From assembly GCA_031308135.1 (NCBI GenBank), contig JAHLJT010000631.1, positions 218,242,611 to 218,306,610 on the forward strand: 64,000 nt of DNA, written 5' to 3'. The translations under genes were made by a program, and so were the position numbers. The stretch's first letter is position 1; each line of letters begins with the position of its first letter. The notes under the pieces were generated by a model that saw nothing but the letters and a program-made list of their open reading frames with translations, did not search any database and was not told where the DNA came from. Positions 46,213-56,655 of this stretch are shown here, piece after piece. The DNA is from Acheta domesticus (Eukaryota; Arthropoda; Insecta; Orthoptera; Gryllidae).

Positions 46213-47470
46213 CGGCTGGGGGCGTGGAAGGAGATAAAGTGAGATGGAAGAAAGGCAGACTGAGAATTGGAATGGTGGGAAGCGATGTTTACAGAGGTTG
46301 GGTAGAAGAACGGAACAGAGCTTGGTGGAGAAACCGGGGAGACAGAAGCGGCAAGCGGGCGGCAGGGGCGAAACTTGGTTGGGTGGATGGTGGATGGTGA
46401 AGCGGGGAGGGGAGGAGTAAATGGAGAAAGAGGGGCGGAAAGCGGCGGAGCTGGAAGAATCGGAGAGGGATAGAAGAAGTAGTAGGGTAGGGGAGAGGCG
46501 GAACAGGGAGGAGCGGGATGGCGTAGTCAGAGGAGAAGTAAGGATGGCCGAAGCGGGTAAAGAGTCTGGGATGGACTGCGGAGGAAGAGACGTGGAGGGA
46601 AGGAGTGGGGAGGAGGCAGAGCGGGGAGAAGTACAGAAGTTCAGGCAGAGGAACACCGAGGCTGGGAGAAGCGGGGTGAGAGTTCGGGATCGGGCAGTGG
46701 AGCTGGGAGAGGCAGGGATGTTGGAGCCGGTTGGTGTGTGGAGGTTGGAGCGGTGAGGAGCAGAGCAGGGAGGTTCAGCAGACAAGAAACATATTTGGGA
46801 GAAACGGGGTAAGAGACGGAGACAGTGGGATGAGGCGAGACAGAGAAGAGAGAAGTGGGGTGGTACGGGGAGGGGCATGGTGGAGCATAGAGGGAAGGCG
46901 CGGGAGGTTCAAGCGGTGGTGAGTCGAGATTGGAAGTAGAGGTTGATAGTCGAGAATGGACAGCGGTGCAAGGATGGGCGTGCGTGGAAAGAGGCGGGTA
47001 GGATTGGGGAGAATGTGCGCAGGGAGGGGCGAGTTGGGGAGGGGCGGGGCTGAGCGGAAAGGTTCAGTCTGAGGCAAGGCGAGACTGGGAGAAGCGGGAT
47101 GAGAGTCGGGGATGGACAGTGGGGTAATATGGGGTGGGATGGACCGGGGAGGGGCGCAGCAGAGCATGGAGAGAATGTGCAGTCAAAGGAAAAGTAAAGC
47201 GGGAAGAGCGGGGGGATAGATGGTGATGGGTAAAGAGTCTGGGAGGTGGGAGCGGGGAGGAGCGGAGTGCGGAGACGGGAGGCGGAGCGGTTTAGTCGCA
47301 GGACGGTTGGGTTCAGGAAGAAAAGAAACATTGGTGAGAGAAGCGGGTTGCGAGTCGGGGATGGGCAGTGCGGGGAGAGGTGGAAAGATTGGGGGAGGTG
47401 TGGTGGGTCGGGTTGGAATGGTCCAGGCGGAGAAGAGACGTGGCTGTGGGGAGCGGGGTGCGAGGGGGGC
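46213..47470 (+). repeat. Purine-rich tract of diverged repeats about 110-165 bp apart
   Basis: The plus strand is mostly G and A. A recurring phrase, AGAAGCGGGNTGAGAGT...GGGATGGNCAGTGG, recurs in diverged form near 46,545, 46,662, 46,796, 46,960, 47,083, 47,217 and 47,336. This suggests an ancient tandem array. Long frames on both strands (up to 338 codons on minus) arise because pyrimidine-poor DNA has few stops, and are not called genes. Confidence 0.5.
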
Positions 47471-47690
47471 GGTGAGCGGGGCGGGGAGTGCGGCGGGGAT
47501 CAGCAGGGGGGCGTTTACAGCTCCCCAGCGATAGCCCTCGCCTCCCCGTGCGCCGTCTGCCCGGCGCTTCCGCTCGTAAAAAGGCGAGGTGGCGGGGCAG
47601 GCGACGGGCGCTGGGTGGCTGAAGGGGCGATGGGCGCGGGAGTAGTGAAAGTGTCTGAAGTTGGCGATCCAGCACGGTTCTGAAAGTGCA
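47471..47690. other. CpG-rich segment
   Basis: CG-dense sequence (CGTGCGCCGTCTGCCCGGCG near 47,550) closing the purine-rich tract. Confidence 0.5.
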
Positions 47691-48250
47691 AGCTGTACCT
47701 AAGACAAGGAAAATGGAACTAGAAGGTTGACCGGGACTGACTATATTAACAAGTGAAGACAGAAAAAAAGTGAAGCTGGGTACATAGCAAGTAGAGAGCT
47801 TGTGTGCGACGGAAAATTAATATAAGAAATGAACTTGATATGCGAATATTCAGGCTAACAGACGTGGAAAAGAACAAGAAAAATATTATAAAATAGTTAT
47901 TTTGTTGCATAAGAGTTATGAAGATTAGAGAGTAATTTTGTAATTTAACTTCATTGGTTGCCGAGGGCATGTGCTGAGACTACAGTGCGGATTATAGGAC
48001 ACAAGAGAGATTGAGACATAAGGGGTAGAGTAGTAAACATGGAAATCATGTTTGATCATAACAGTAGGCGAATGAAAGACAGGTACCACCCAGGCGCTCG
48101 AAGACTACAACATATCGGGTAGTGTACATAATAAGGATGAGGATGAAGATGGGAAAGGCAATGCTGTGCGCAGCAAAATACGAGGGTGTTAGTGAGTGCG
48201 TAGACAGTGCAAAGACGTGGCCAAGAGCAGTGACTGTCGCAAGGCCTAGC
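47691..48250. other. Unassigned spacer
   Basis: AT-richer spacer between the two G-rich blocks. No gene recognised. Confidence 0.45.
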
Positions 48251-48258
48251 GAGCAAAG

Positions 48259-49293
48259 TGGGGCGGCGGGGGCGGCGGGGGCGGCGGGGGCGGCAGGGGG
48301 CGGGGGGGCGGGGCGGGGCGGCGGGGGCGGCGGGGGCGGGGCGGGGGCGGCGGGGGCGGGCGGGGGCGGCGGGGGCGGGGCGGGGCGGCGGGGGGCGGCG
48401 GGGGCGGCGGGGGCGGGCGGGGGCGGCGGGGGCGGGCGGGGGCGGCGGGGGCGGGCGGGGGCGGCGGGGGCGGCGGGGGCGGCGGGGGCGGCGGGGGCGG
48501 CGGGGGCGGGCGGGGGCGGGGGGCGGGGGCGGGCGGGGCGGCGGGGGCGGCGGGGGCGGCGGGGGCGGCGGGGGCGGCGGGGGGCGGCGGGGGCGGGGCG
48601 GGGGGCGGGCGGGGGCGGCGGGGGCGGGGCGGGGGCGGCGGGGGCGGCGGGGGCGGCGGGGGCGGCGGGGGCGGCGGGGCGGCGGGGGCGGCGGGGGCGG
48701 CGTGGGCGGCGTGGGCGGCGGGGGCGGCGGTGGGCGGCGTGGGCGGCGTGGGCGGCGTGGGCGGCGTGGGGCGGCGGGGGCGGCGGGGGCGGCGGGGGCG
48801 GCGGGGGCGGCGGGGGCGGCGGGGGCGGCGGGGGCGGCGGGGGCGGCGGGGGCGGCGGGGCGGGGCGGGGGCGGCGGGGGCGGCGGGGCGGCGGGGGCGG
48901 CGGGGGCGGCGGGGGCGGCGTGGGGCGCGTGGGCGGCGTGGGCGGCGGTGGGCGGCGTGGCGGCGTGGGCGGCGTGGGCGGCGTGGGCGGCGGGGGGCGG
49001 CGGGGGCGGCGGGGGGCGGCGGGGCGGCGGGGGCGGGGCGGGGGCGGCGGGGGCGGCGGTGGGCGGCGGGGGCGGCGGGGGCGGGCGGGGGCGGCGTGGG
49101 CGGCGGGGGCGGGCGGGGGCGGCGGGGGCGGGCGGGGGCGGCGGGGGCGGCGGGGGCGGCGGGGGCGGGCGGGGGGCGGCGGGGCGGCGGGGGCGGCGGG
49201 GCGGCGGGGCGGCGGGGCGGCGGGGGCGGCGGGGGCGGCGGGGGGGCGGGCGGCGGGGGCGGGCGGGGGCGGCGGGGGCGGCGGGGGCGGCGA
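48259..49293 (+). repeat. About 1-kb GGGGGCGGC minisatellite array
   Basis: An unbroken run made almost only of G and C, built from the 9-bp unit GGGGGCGGC with variants (GTGGGCGGC in two patches near 48,700-48,775 and 48,920-48,990; insertions such as GGGGCGGGCGG). The plus strand holds G-runs of three to six at very short spacing. All six frames are open, giving meaningless Gly/Arg/Ala or Pro/Arg/Ala translations of up to 516 codons. None is a gene. Confidence 0.97.
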
Positions 49294-49530
49294 GCGACTG
49301 TACAGAGGCGAAGGAGCGGAGGTGGCGTGTGGTGGTTTACGGAGGCCGGCGATGGACTGGAAGTGAGTTGAGACGTGCGGGGTGGGGGCGGGGGTGGGGC
49401 GGGCGCGCGGCGCGTGGCGGAGTGACCGGAAGGGTTGCTGACCGCCGCCGTTGCCAGAGAAACAACGCTCTCCGCTCCAGGGTAAAAGCCGCGCTCTTCA
49501 CCCCACACCCCTCTTCCACAGGAGGCGCCC
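49294..49530. other. CpG island flanking the array
   Basis: CG-rich, with GGGCGCGCGGCGCGTGGCGG near 49,400 and the RFX/X-box-like word GTTGCCAGAGAAAC at 49,450-49,463 (weak inference). No first exon could be recognised. Confidence 0.45.
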
Positions 49531-49682
49531 GAGGAGATCTGATCCTTCGTAACCAACTGGCAGACTCACGGGGCCTTCTGACCCTCTTACTCTTTTTTTC
49601 TTTTCAGTTTTACGAAACCTTAATCAGCTGTAAGAATCGTAGCCTCATTTCCTTATTTAATCTTTTTATATATCTTCTTGCC

Positions 49683-50005
49683 ACTGGCCTTTTAGTTCAT
49701 TGGTTAGCGCGCACACTTTCCATGACACGACGCCGAGTTCGATTCCTGGTCTGGCATGACTATAGTGTGCGGTTTTCTTGCAATGTCCCATTACACGTTG
49801 CTGTGTGACGATGAGAAAACTCACTTTTCATGTTGACAAAATCAGAATACGGTGTGGGAGATGTTTTCGTGCTGTCTTCGTGTTAACCACACGTACCCCG
49901 TACCCCTTTAAGGAACAGATAACATGGTAGTGAGTCTGAAACGTCGTCGGTAAGCCTGAGCCCATTCACAGGCTGTCGCGTCAAATACAAACAAACAAAT
50001 TCTTC
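49683..50005 (+). mobile_element. SINE family 3 copy with tRNA-like head
   Basis: TTAGTTCATTGGTTAGCGCG supplies an A-box-like start, and GAGTTCGATTCCTGG a good B box about 35 bases later. The body includes CCACACGTACCCCGTACCCC and ends in GTCAAATACAAACAAACAAA, an A-rich (CAAA)n-type tail. It has no anticodon arm consistent with a working tRNA. Only one copy was found in this window. Confidence 0.75.
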
Positions 50006-51184
50006 TTAATTGATAAATTTCTCGTCACAATCGTGTGCTTATCATGATATTGAACACCCCTAAAAATTAGAGTAATATCTTAGTGTGTCAATGAACCCGC
50101 TTTTTTTATTCAAGTTTTAGAATGTGGATTCTCTGATTCCACGTTTCGGTGACCATCAGACGGTATATTTGTAGCAATATCTACACGATTATTTTTTACC
50201 ATCCTGAATTCACACTTTTGTTATTCCGAAAGTGACGTTTCTTCAAAAAATACAAATTTTCAGCAAGAGAGCATATTCATATGTGGTCTTATAGTTCAAA
50301 ATAAGATTCAATAAATTTTTGATAGAGTTCAATATAACAGAAACTTTATTTTTCATCGCAATACTTGGTAGCTTGATGGAGAATCGTCGTAAGAATATAT
50401 TTAAACGTAAAAGTGTAAAACAAAAGGATTTGGAGAAACGTTGCATTAGAAATTAGCTTTCAATTTCTAAGGTGAAAACATGTCATTTCTAAGGTTCTGT
50501 TCCCAAATACGTGTCTTCATTGAGTTTAGAGTTCAAGGAGATCCCATTATTTGGGCAATTCTTTACATAGAATATTGGCAAAAAACGTTAGTTTGTTTCT
50601 TCATATATTTTAGATATACAAGTATTGAGTTGGAAAGTATCCCGTGAAAGTCTCTTATCACAAAAGATTAATCATAAAAATTTTAATTATATTAACATTG
50701 TTTAAACATGATTTACATTTGTAATATTAGAGATGTAACAATTATTCAAGAAACTATACAAATGCTGCATAATACAAATACTAAACTAGACAAGTACTAG
50801 ACGTCATTTAAAAGTTTGTCTGATTTGGTAGTTATAATAATTTCCTTCTGCGAATGAAGATTTACGCAGGCTGTAATAATTCTAATAATTTGCTATATCG
50901 GATGAGTTCCATTGATTTAACGTTCTATATGCGCTTGTATCTGCCAGAGCTCTATCGTCCGCTCTCTGTTTACATTGGAGTCCCGACCAAGTTAATCGAT
51001 GTAACTCTCGGGGGAGGGGGGAGGCAGAATGACATGTGGCTTTAATGCTTGAATATTGATTGCAAATAACGTATATACGAATATGCAACTCGACAATATC
51101 AAAAAGGGTGCAACTATGAGTGGTTACTAAAGTTTGCATTAAACATCATTGCTAACTTGCTTCAACAAGCACGCCTAAAATTGA
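50006..51184. other. AT-rich sequence without recognisable gene
   Basis: Nothing recognised. A short G-run (GGGGGAGGGGGG) lies at about 51,009. Confidence 0.5.
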
Positions 51185-51765
51185 ATAGGCCAACTCAAAT
51201 TTTCGTAAGATTGTACATGACCTTATTTCAAAATCTTATCTTAAGGAACAGATTTCATTGATAAAAATCTCTTTCTCTAAACTTTTAGTTGTAGGAAGAC
51301 TCCGAATACCTTTTTATCTTTCGCAATTTTCTAAAAATTAGGGTTTTTAACGAAAATGAGACCTGCATCATTCTCTTAAACGTCCTTTACACTATCCAAC
51401 AAAATTAATAAAAAACAATAGAGCTATTTTTTAAATTTTGAAAATGTCCAAGTGGCTTCATGTAAAACACTCCGCAAAATTAAAAAATCTGTTTCAAATC
51501 CAAGAGGCCGTGGCATCAACCAAATCGTTTGGGGACTGTCACTTTTGGAGACAATCGACTGAACGATATAGCCGCTAGCGTTGTTCACAGACGAATAGAT
51601 GGACGGACAGACGGACAGATGGCAGACCTTCTGCCGTCTTTTCGATTTTTCAGTAACAAGGAGACATGTATTCTGGCTACACCACCCAGAGGTGTTTTTT
51701 CTAAATGTATCCACTGTTTCGTTACCAGGGCCCTGTAACAAGAGTTTTTCTACAGCAAATTCGCA
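51185..51765 (+). repeat. Repeat family X copy, near full length
   Basis: Ordered landmarks: CATGACCTTATTTCAAAATC, GTTGTAGGAAGACTCCGAAT, TCATTCTCTTAAACGTCC, AAAATGTCCAAGTGGCTTCA, GCATCAACCAAATCG, GCTAGCGTTGTTCACAGACG with GGACGGACAGACGGACAG, TTCTGGCTAC and GTTACCAGGGCCCTGTAACA. The copy at 54,885-55,440 matches it along its full length. No long frame is preserved. Confidence 0.75.
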
Positions 51766-52184
51766 GTGTTTTGCAAGCATTTCATAATATTTTCTCTACT
51801 GCCTAAGCGGTAGAGAGATAGTTAATCTCGCAAGTCCTTATCGTCGGATCTTGCTATTTATCTAGGGAAGAACACCACCTTCCGCGATTAAAACACGCAC
51901 TAAAATTACGGGACTAATGACTTCAGCCGTTGACGCGCCCGGACACTCCAATTAACCAACCAATTAATCATTCGCACAGCATTACATAACTTTCTCCCCA
52001 CTGTGTAAGCGGTAGAGAGATAGTAAATCTTCCAAGTCGTTGGCGTCGGATCTTGCTATTCATCCAGGGGAGAACACCACCACCACCTCCCGCGATTAAA
52101 ACTCCCACTACACTTACGGGACTAATGACTTCAGCCGATGACGCGCTCGGAAACGCCAATTAACCAACCAATCAATCAATCTAA
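51766..52184 (+). repeat. Tandemly duplicated SINE family 1 tail segment
   Basis: Two units of about 205 bp (51,766-51,969 and 51,974-52,184) share GCGGTAGAGAGATAGTNAAT, GTCGGATCTTGCTAT and GGGACTAATGACTTCAGCCG. Both end in AATTAACCAACCAATNAATC. The last part equals the tail of SINE family 1. The first words continue from the end of family X, so duplication followed the joining of the two. Confidence 0.75.
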
Positions 52185-52470
52185 ATTTGGCCTGTTGATG
52201 AGGAGGAGGAGGGGACGGGGCGCGTGTGGGAAGCCGTAATGCAGCGGAAGCCGGCGAGGCGTGCGACACCTACTAATGCGCGGCACGTGCGGCTGACGGC
52301 CGCGAGGAGGCGCCACCAGCGCCATTCACAGCGGCGGGCGCGTCTGCCGGAGACGGCGATGCGCACAATGAACGACTAGCGCTGCTGAAAGGGAAAGGCA
52401 ACTGAAAATAGAGGATCGGTAATTCGGTGATGGTGAATGGCCTGGCCGTTAATGAAAGGTGCGACATTGA
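52185..52470. other. CpG island
   Basis: CG-rich. It contains CTAATGCGCGGCACGTGCGG (52,273 onward), which matches 25 of 28 bases at 55,839-55,866 in another island. Confidence 0.5.
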
Positions 52471-53069
52471 AAAAAGTTTCTAGCCATTCGGATGTATATT
52501 CTGTATTCGAATTACCTGTATTATACGTGAACACTTGTTTCTAAGAGTGGATTCTTCATTGTTAAAGTCACAGTGAGTGTTTGAACTTGAACTGTTGAAC
52601 TACTTGTGATGCTACTATTTTCTGCGACCATTAGGAGTGGACACTGGGGGAGGGGAGGCCGGAGCGTAGTAAGACTAGGCGGTCGTCACCCATCTGAACA
52701 TTTTTAAGCAGACAATTTGGGGAATTGGTACGACTTTTGGGAAAGCTTTCCAAACTATATGTAATCCAGTAAATAGTTCAACATAAAATCAGTTGTATAT
52801 ATTCAAAATTAATATTCTATAATAATTATTTAATCATTAAAATTATAATACAATTGTCCTTGTAGTACATTTACTTTATTTTCTAGTAAATATAGCTTAA
52901 GAAAATAAAAAGTTTAGTGGAAAAGAATGCCCTGAGCGGCACAGAAAAGTTGTTAGCGCTCTGTTGTTTTAGGCTGCGTACATTTATACTCGTGACACAT
53001 GTCTTACTCTTGCGGAATATGCTTGTTTCTGTGCTGCAAATAATATCCTGCCGTTTCCCGCAAGTTTTC
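52471..53069. other. AT-rich sequence without recognisable gene
   Basis: Nothing recognised. Confidence 0.5.
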
Positions 53070-54015
53070 ATTATCGTCATCATCATCATCATCTTCACGG
53101 TCTAGACCCAACGGCCTCTTCCGGTTCGATGGTCCACCGTTTTCTTGGTCTCCCGGGATCTCGTTTTCCAAGAGGTCGATATTTCCATGCCTTTTGAGAA
53201 TGGCGCTGTTTCTCCATTCTGTATAGATGTTGGGTCCAATTTCTTTTATATTTTTGGATTTGATCGAGAACTGATACAACTTTTAACTCTTTTCGAATAT
53301 CTTGATTTCTTTCGTGATCTGCTTTCGTACAACCTTTTACTGCCCTCAGAAACTTTATCTCTGAATCCTGTATTCTGCTCATTTCCCTTTGTTTCAAAAC
53401 CCAGCATTCGCTACCGTATAGCAGGGTTGGTATTGCTATTGTCTTGTAGAATTTTAACTGTGTTTATTTTCGGGTTTTCTTACCAAGGGTTCTTCTTATG
53501 GTTCCATACATTAACTGGAACCGCGAGAGTTTTTTCTCTATGTCTCTGTCGTAGTTGTATGACACATCGTTTCCTAGATAATTAAAATTACTCACTTGTT
53601 TCAGAACCTGGTTTTCCTACCACTATCTTAGATCTCACCGGTTCTTTCCCGCAAAATGCCATAATTTTGGGTTTTTGATGTGGATATTTCACAGTTATAA
53701 TATCTAGCTATTTTGCTGAGCTTGTAGATATTGAGCTGAAGTTCTTCTGTTTCAGCAATCAAAACTAGATCGTCTGCATATAAGATGGAATTTAAAAAAA
53801 CAGTTTTCTGCAATCTCAATACCACAAGAGGCATAGCAGTTCCATTTATTCAGCATCTCATCTATGTACAGATTAAACAGAGTTGCTGATAAGCTACAAC
53901 CCTGTCGTACTCCCAGATTTATATTCAGAAATGTTTTGCCGATTTTGAAACCAGTGTCGATACATATTCATGTTCCAGCGTACAGGCTTTTAATTACTTG
54001 GATGAGATTACTTGG
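53070..54015 (-). pseudogene. 5'-truncated LINE: RT palm to 3' end
   Basis: Minus-strand relic of a non-LTR reverse transcriptase. From 54,015 it reads a frame with VRQGCSLSATLFNLYID (RT motif region), then, after a frameshift, ILYADDLVLIAE containing the catalytic YADD box (53,834-53,628). The C-terminal tail region follows at 53,397-53,095, with RIQDSEIKFLR, NWTQHLYRM and GKRDPGRPRKRW. Stops and frameshifts break it. It ends in a (GAT)n-type simple repeat at 53,070-53,098, a usual 3' terminus for some LINE clades (RTE-like is possible; the clade is not certain). It is unrelated in extent to the LINE at 35-38 kb. Confidence 0.85.
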
Positions 54016-54884
54016 AAGTTTTCATTATGTTAATTTAATTTTAAAAAATTTTAACATAAAAATAAAAGGTAAGGTTTGAAGTACTTGTATTCCACTGCCA
54101 CACGAATACTAATATGAAAAAAATCCAATCTCACTACATACTTCGGATTTATCAACATTTTATTGTTGAAATGTTTCAAACAATCAAGATTACCTTCTAG
54201 TTTGGTATGGTAGCTAGAACAATACACAAAAAGTACTTTTATTTTTAATTAAAGTAATATTAACTGCATTATCTTTGCACCGTACTCTTCACATTACCTT
54301 ATTAAAGTGATGCACGACTTTTAGCTGTGATGTCTTTATTATCTAAGATAGGCCTACATGTCTATTGTCATATTTAATTTATTTCTACTGACCTGATGAC
54401 ACCCTCAATAAGAGAGCTGCAACGGTTAATTCTTAGTATTTCCGAAGTTCAAAAGTCAATGATTTTTAAATAATTATTTATACCAACTATGCCTACTTTT
54501 GTACTTCTACATGAAGTCGTATTCTTTTATGTGCGCAAGTTTGAGTTGCAATACTTCGCGTTTTAAAGGGTTTTTGTACCATTGCTTTTGCAGTGTGATT
54601 AAGTTTCATCGAAAAGTACGTCAATCCGAGCAGCAAAAAAGTTTCTAAAATAGATTCAGTAACAAGAGGAATGTATTGTTACGAGATGCACTCCTCTTTC
54701 ATTTCAAAAACATTGTTTTAATATGTAGTTCCTGTAAATCTCAAAGATTATCAGCTAAGTCCATTAACTTCTATAGGAGTCAACTTGAATATTGCGCATT
54801 TGAGCTGCGATCGCTTACCAATAGTAGTGGGGCTAAAACAGGACGTAGTTTCTTCCCCGTATTTTAATGCACAATTACGCGAAA
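54016..54884. other. AT-rich sequence without recognisable gene
   Basis: Nothing recognised. Confidence 0.5.
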
Positions 54885-55440
54885 AGTACTCAGTTTTTTG
54901 AAAAATTATATAAGACGTTATTTTAAAATGTCTTGGAGGAACAGAGTTAATTGAGAAAAAATCTGTATCTTTAATATTTTAGTGGTAGGAAGACTCAGAA
55001 AAAATATTGAACTTTTGTAATTTTCAAAAAATTCTTCATTCTCTTAAAGGTCGTTAACACTATTTAATAACAAAATTTAATAAAAAACAATTGATTTATT
55101 TTTTTGAAAATGTTTAAAAAGTGTCCCAGTAGCTTCATGTGAAGTACTCCCGAAAATTAAAATATCGGTTTTAAATTCAAGGGACCATCACATCAGCCAG
55201 ATCGAATGAGTAATTTCGACTTAGGAGAAAATCTATGCTGAAAGGTTTAGCCGTTAAAGTTGTTCACAGACGAACAGACGTTTTGCGCTCACTCGATTTT
55301 TGGGTATCAAAGACTCACAAAATGTGGATTCTGGCTGCATCGCGTGTTAGAGAATTTTCTTTTGTAAATTTAGCAACTGAATTTATCAATTTTTCCGTTA
55401 CCAAGACCCAGTAATAAATGTTTTTCTGACGAAAATTTTA
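54885..55440 (+). repeat. Repeat family X copy, near full length
   Basis: Matches the 51-kb copy in order: GACGTTATTTTAAAATGTC, GTGGTAGGAAGACTCAG, TCATTCTCTTAAAGGTCG, GTAGCTTCATGTGAAG, CATCAGCCAGATCGAAT, GTTGTTCACAGACGAACAGA, TTTTTGGGTATCAAAGACTC, TGGATTCTGGCTGCATCGCG and CCGTTACCAAGACCCAGTAA. The GACG block is short here. Confidence 0.75.
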
Positions 55441-55779
55441 CTCCGTAGCAAGAATGTAAAAAAAGTACCAAAATTAATTGATGGAATCGTTGCAGTTGTC
55501 TCTTTATCTTTATGATTATTTAGTGTCAACTTCTCTTAAGCATTTAACATGTAGATTCACAGTTTTAATCAAATTCTCAACATATCTCTCACAAAGACGT
55601 ATTTTTTAAAGATTTTTTAAAATATTTGTTATCTACATTTTGAGTGTTTTTTTCTCGTTTTTGCAATTGTCTGTATAATCGGTCAGGTTTGGGCATTAAC
55701 TATCTGTAACGAATTCACGGTGCCCGAGAAAATGGCTCTTTTTCTATTTAACCATGCTATTAAAAATTACGGAACGCGT

Positions 55780-56070
55780 CATGTAAGGCCTGGTATTAAC
55801 TTTCCGTGCGGTAGCGCCTCGGGCGCGTGCGTCACGCCCTAATGCCTGGCACGTGCGGGTGACGGCTGGCGCTGCGAGTTGCCCTAACGAGGCGCGGACG
55901 TGGGGCGGGGGGCGGGGCGCTTAGCGGGGCGATGGGCCCGGCCGGAAGTTGCGGCTGCCCATCCGCCCCAGGCGCCGCCCTCAATCAAGGCGCCCGACGG
56001 CGCAGGTGAACTCTCACGGCCACGAGCAGGGGCAGGAGAAGAGGAAGAGGCTTTTTCGCTCGCAAAATTA
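55780..56070. other. CpG island
   Basis: CG-rich from about 55,800 to 56,000, with GGGCGGGGGGCGGGGCGCTT. It includes the 28-base motif (55,839-55,866) shared with the 52.3-kb island. The 66-codon plus-strand frame is not recognised. Confidence 0.5.
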
Positions 56071-56121
56071 ATGGACGGAAATGAATTGTTGAGTTATTAA
56101 AGAGGATATGTTATCAGATTC

Positions 56122-56655
56122 GTGCCAGCTTAGGTGGCTCAAGGCATCAAATTATGTCACTGCAGTCTCAGACCGGAAGGTACTAAGGTTTGAGTCCGGA
56201 CGGTGACTGTAATTTCGACACTTGCCACATACAAGCTTGATCGAATTCAGCCGCTGTCTAGATGTGACTTCGAGCAAGCGGCTATTCTAATCGGTCGTTT
56301 TCCGTGTTTTTTTCGATCAACATCAGGCGAATGCCGGAGGAGTACCCTAATAAACAGGCCACAAACCGAGCGCGATCATTCCTTCTTCTTTATATTATTC
56401 TCACTTCTTACTTGCAAACTTACACATGCATGCACTTCAGTACTACACTTGTCGCGAGCTTAGAGCATGTCTGGACTGAGGCGGTACTCCGCTGATGGGA
56501 GATACCTGTGTAGGGGAAACCTACAATCCGACGAGTAGTTCGGCGCCGGTTCTCACTGTCCGGCGGAGTAAAAACACCGCCACCTCCCAAGATAAAACAT
56601 GCGCTACACTTACGAGTCTAATGACAGCCGTTGACACGCCCGTAAGCAAGGTGTT
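56122..56655 (+). mobile_element. SINE family 1 copy, complete, reference copy for the family
   Basis: The head has a canonical A box, TGGCTCAAGG (about 56,134-56,143), and a B box, GGTTTGAGTCC (about 56,189-56,199), at tRNA-like spacing. The core follows (CGGTCGTTTTCCGTG, the reverse of the family core), then CCCTAATAAACAG and TCATTCCTTCTTC. It continues with GCTTAGAGCATGTC, GAAACCTACAATCCG, CACCGCCACCTCCC and TAATGACAGCCGTTGACACG. The AATC-type tail is lost. It is about 530 bp, long for a SINE. RNA polymerase III transcription from the internal boxes is expected for the family. Confidence 0.85.

Noticed and set aside
45736..47675. Several 100-338-codon frames on both strands
   Set aside because: They overlap each other in purine-rich, stop-poor sequence, with no domain and no consistent codon pattern.
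48122..49808. Open frames of 414, 516, 213 and (minus) 436 codons
   Set aside because: They are translations of the GGGGGCGGC array. All frames on both strands are open because the DNA is almost only G and C, and the products are Gly/Arg/Ala or Pro/Arg/Ala strings.
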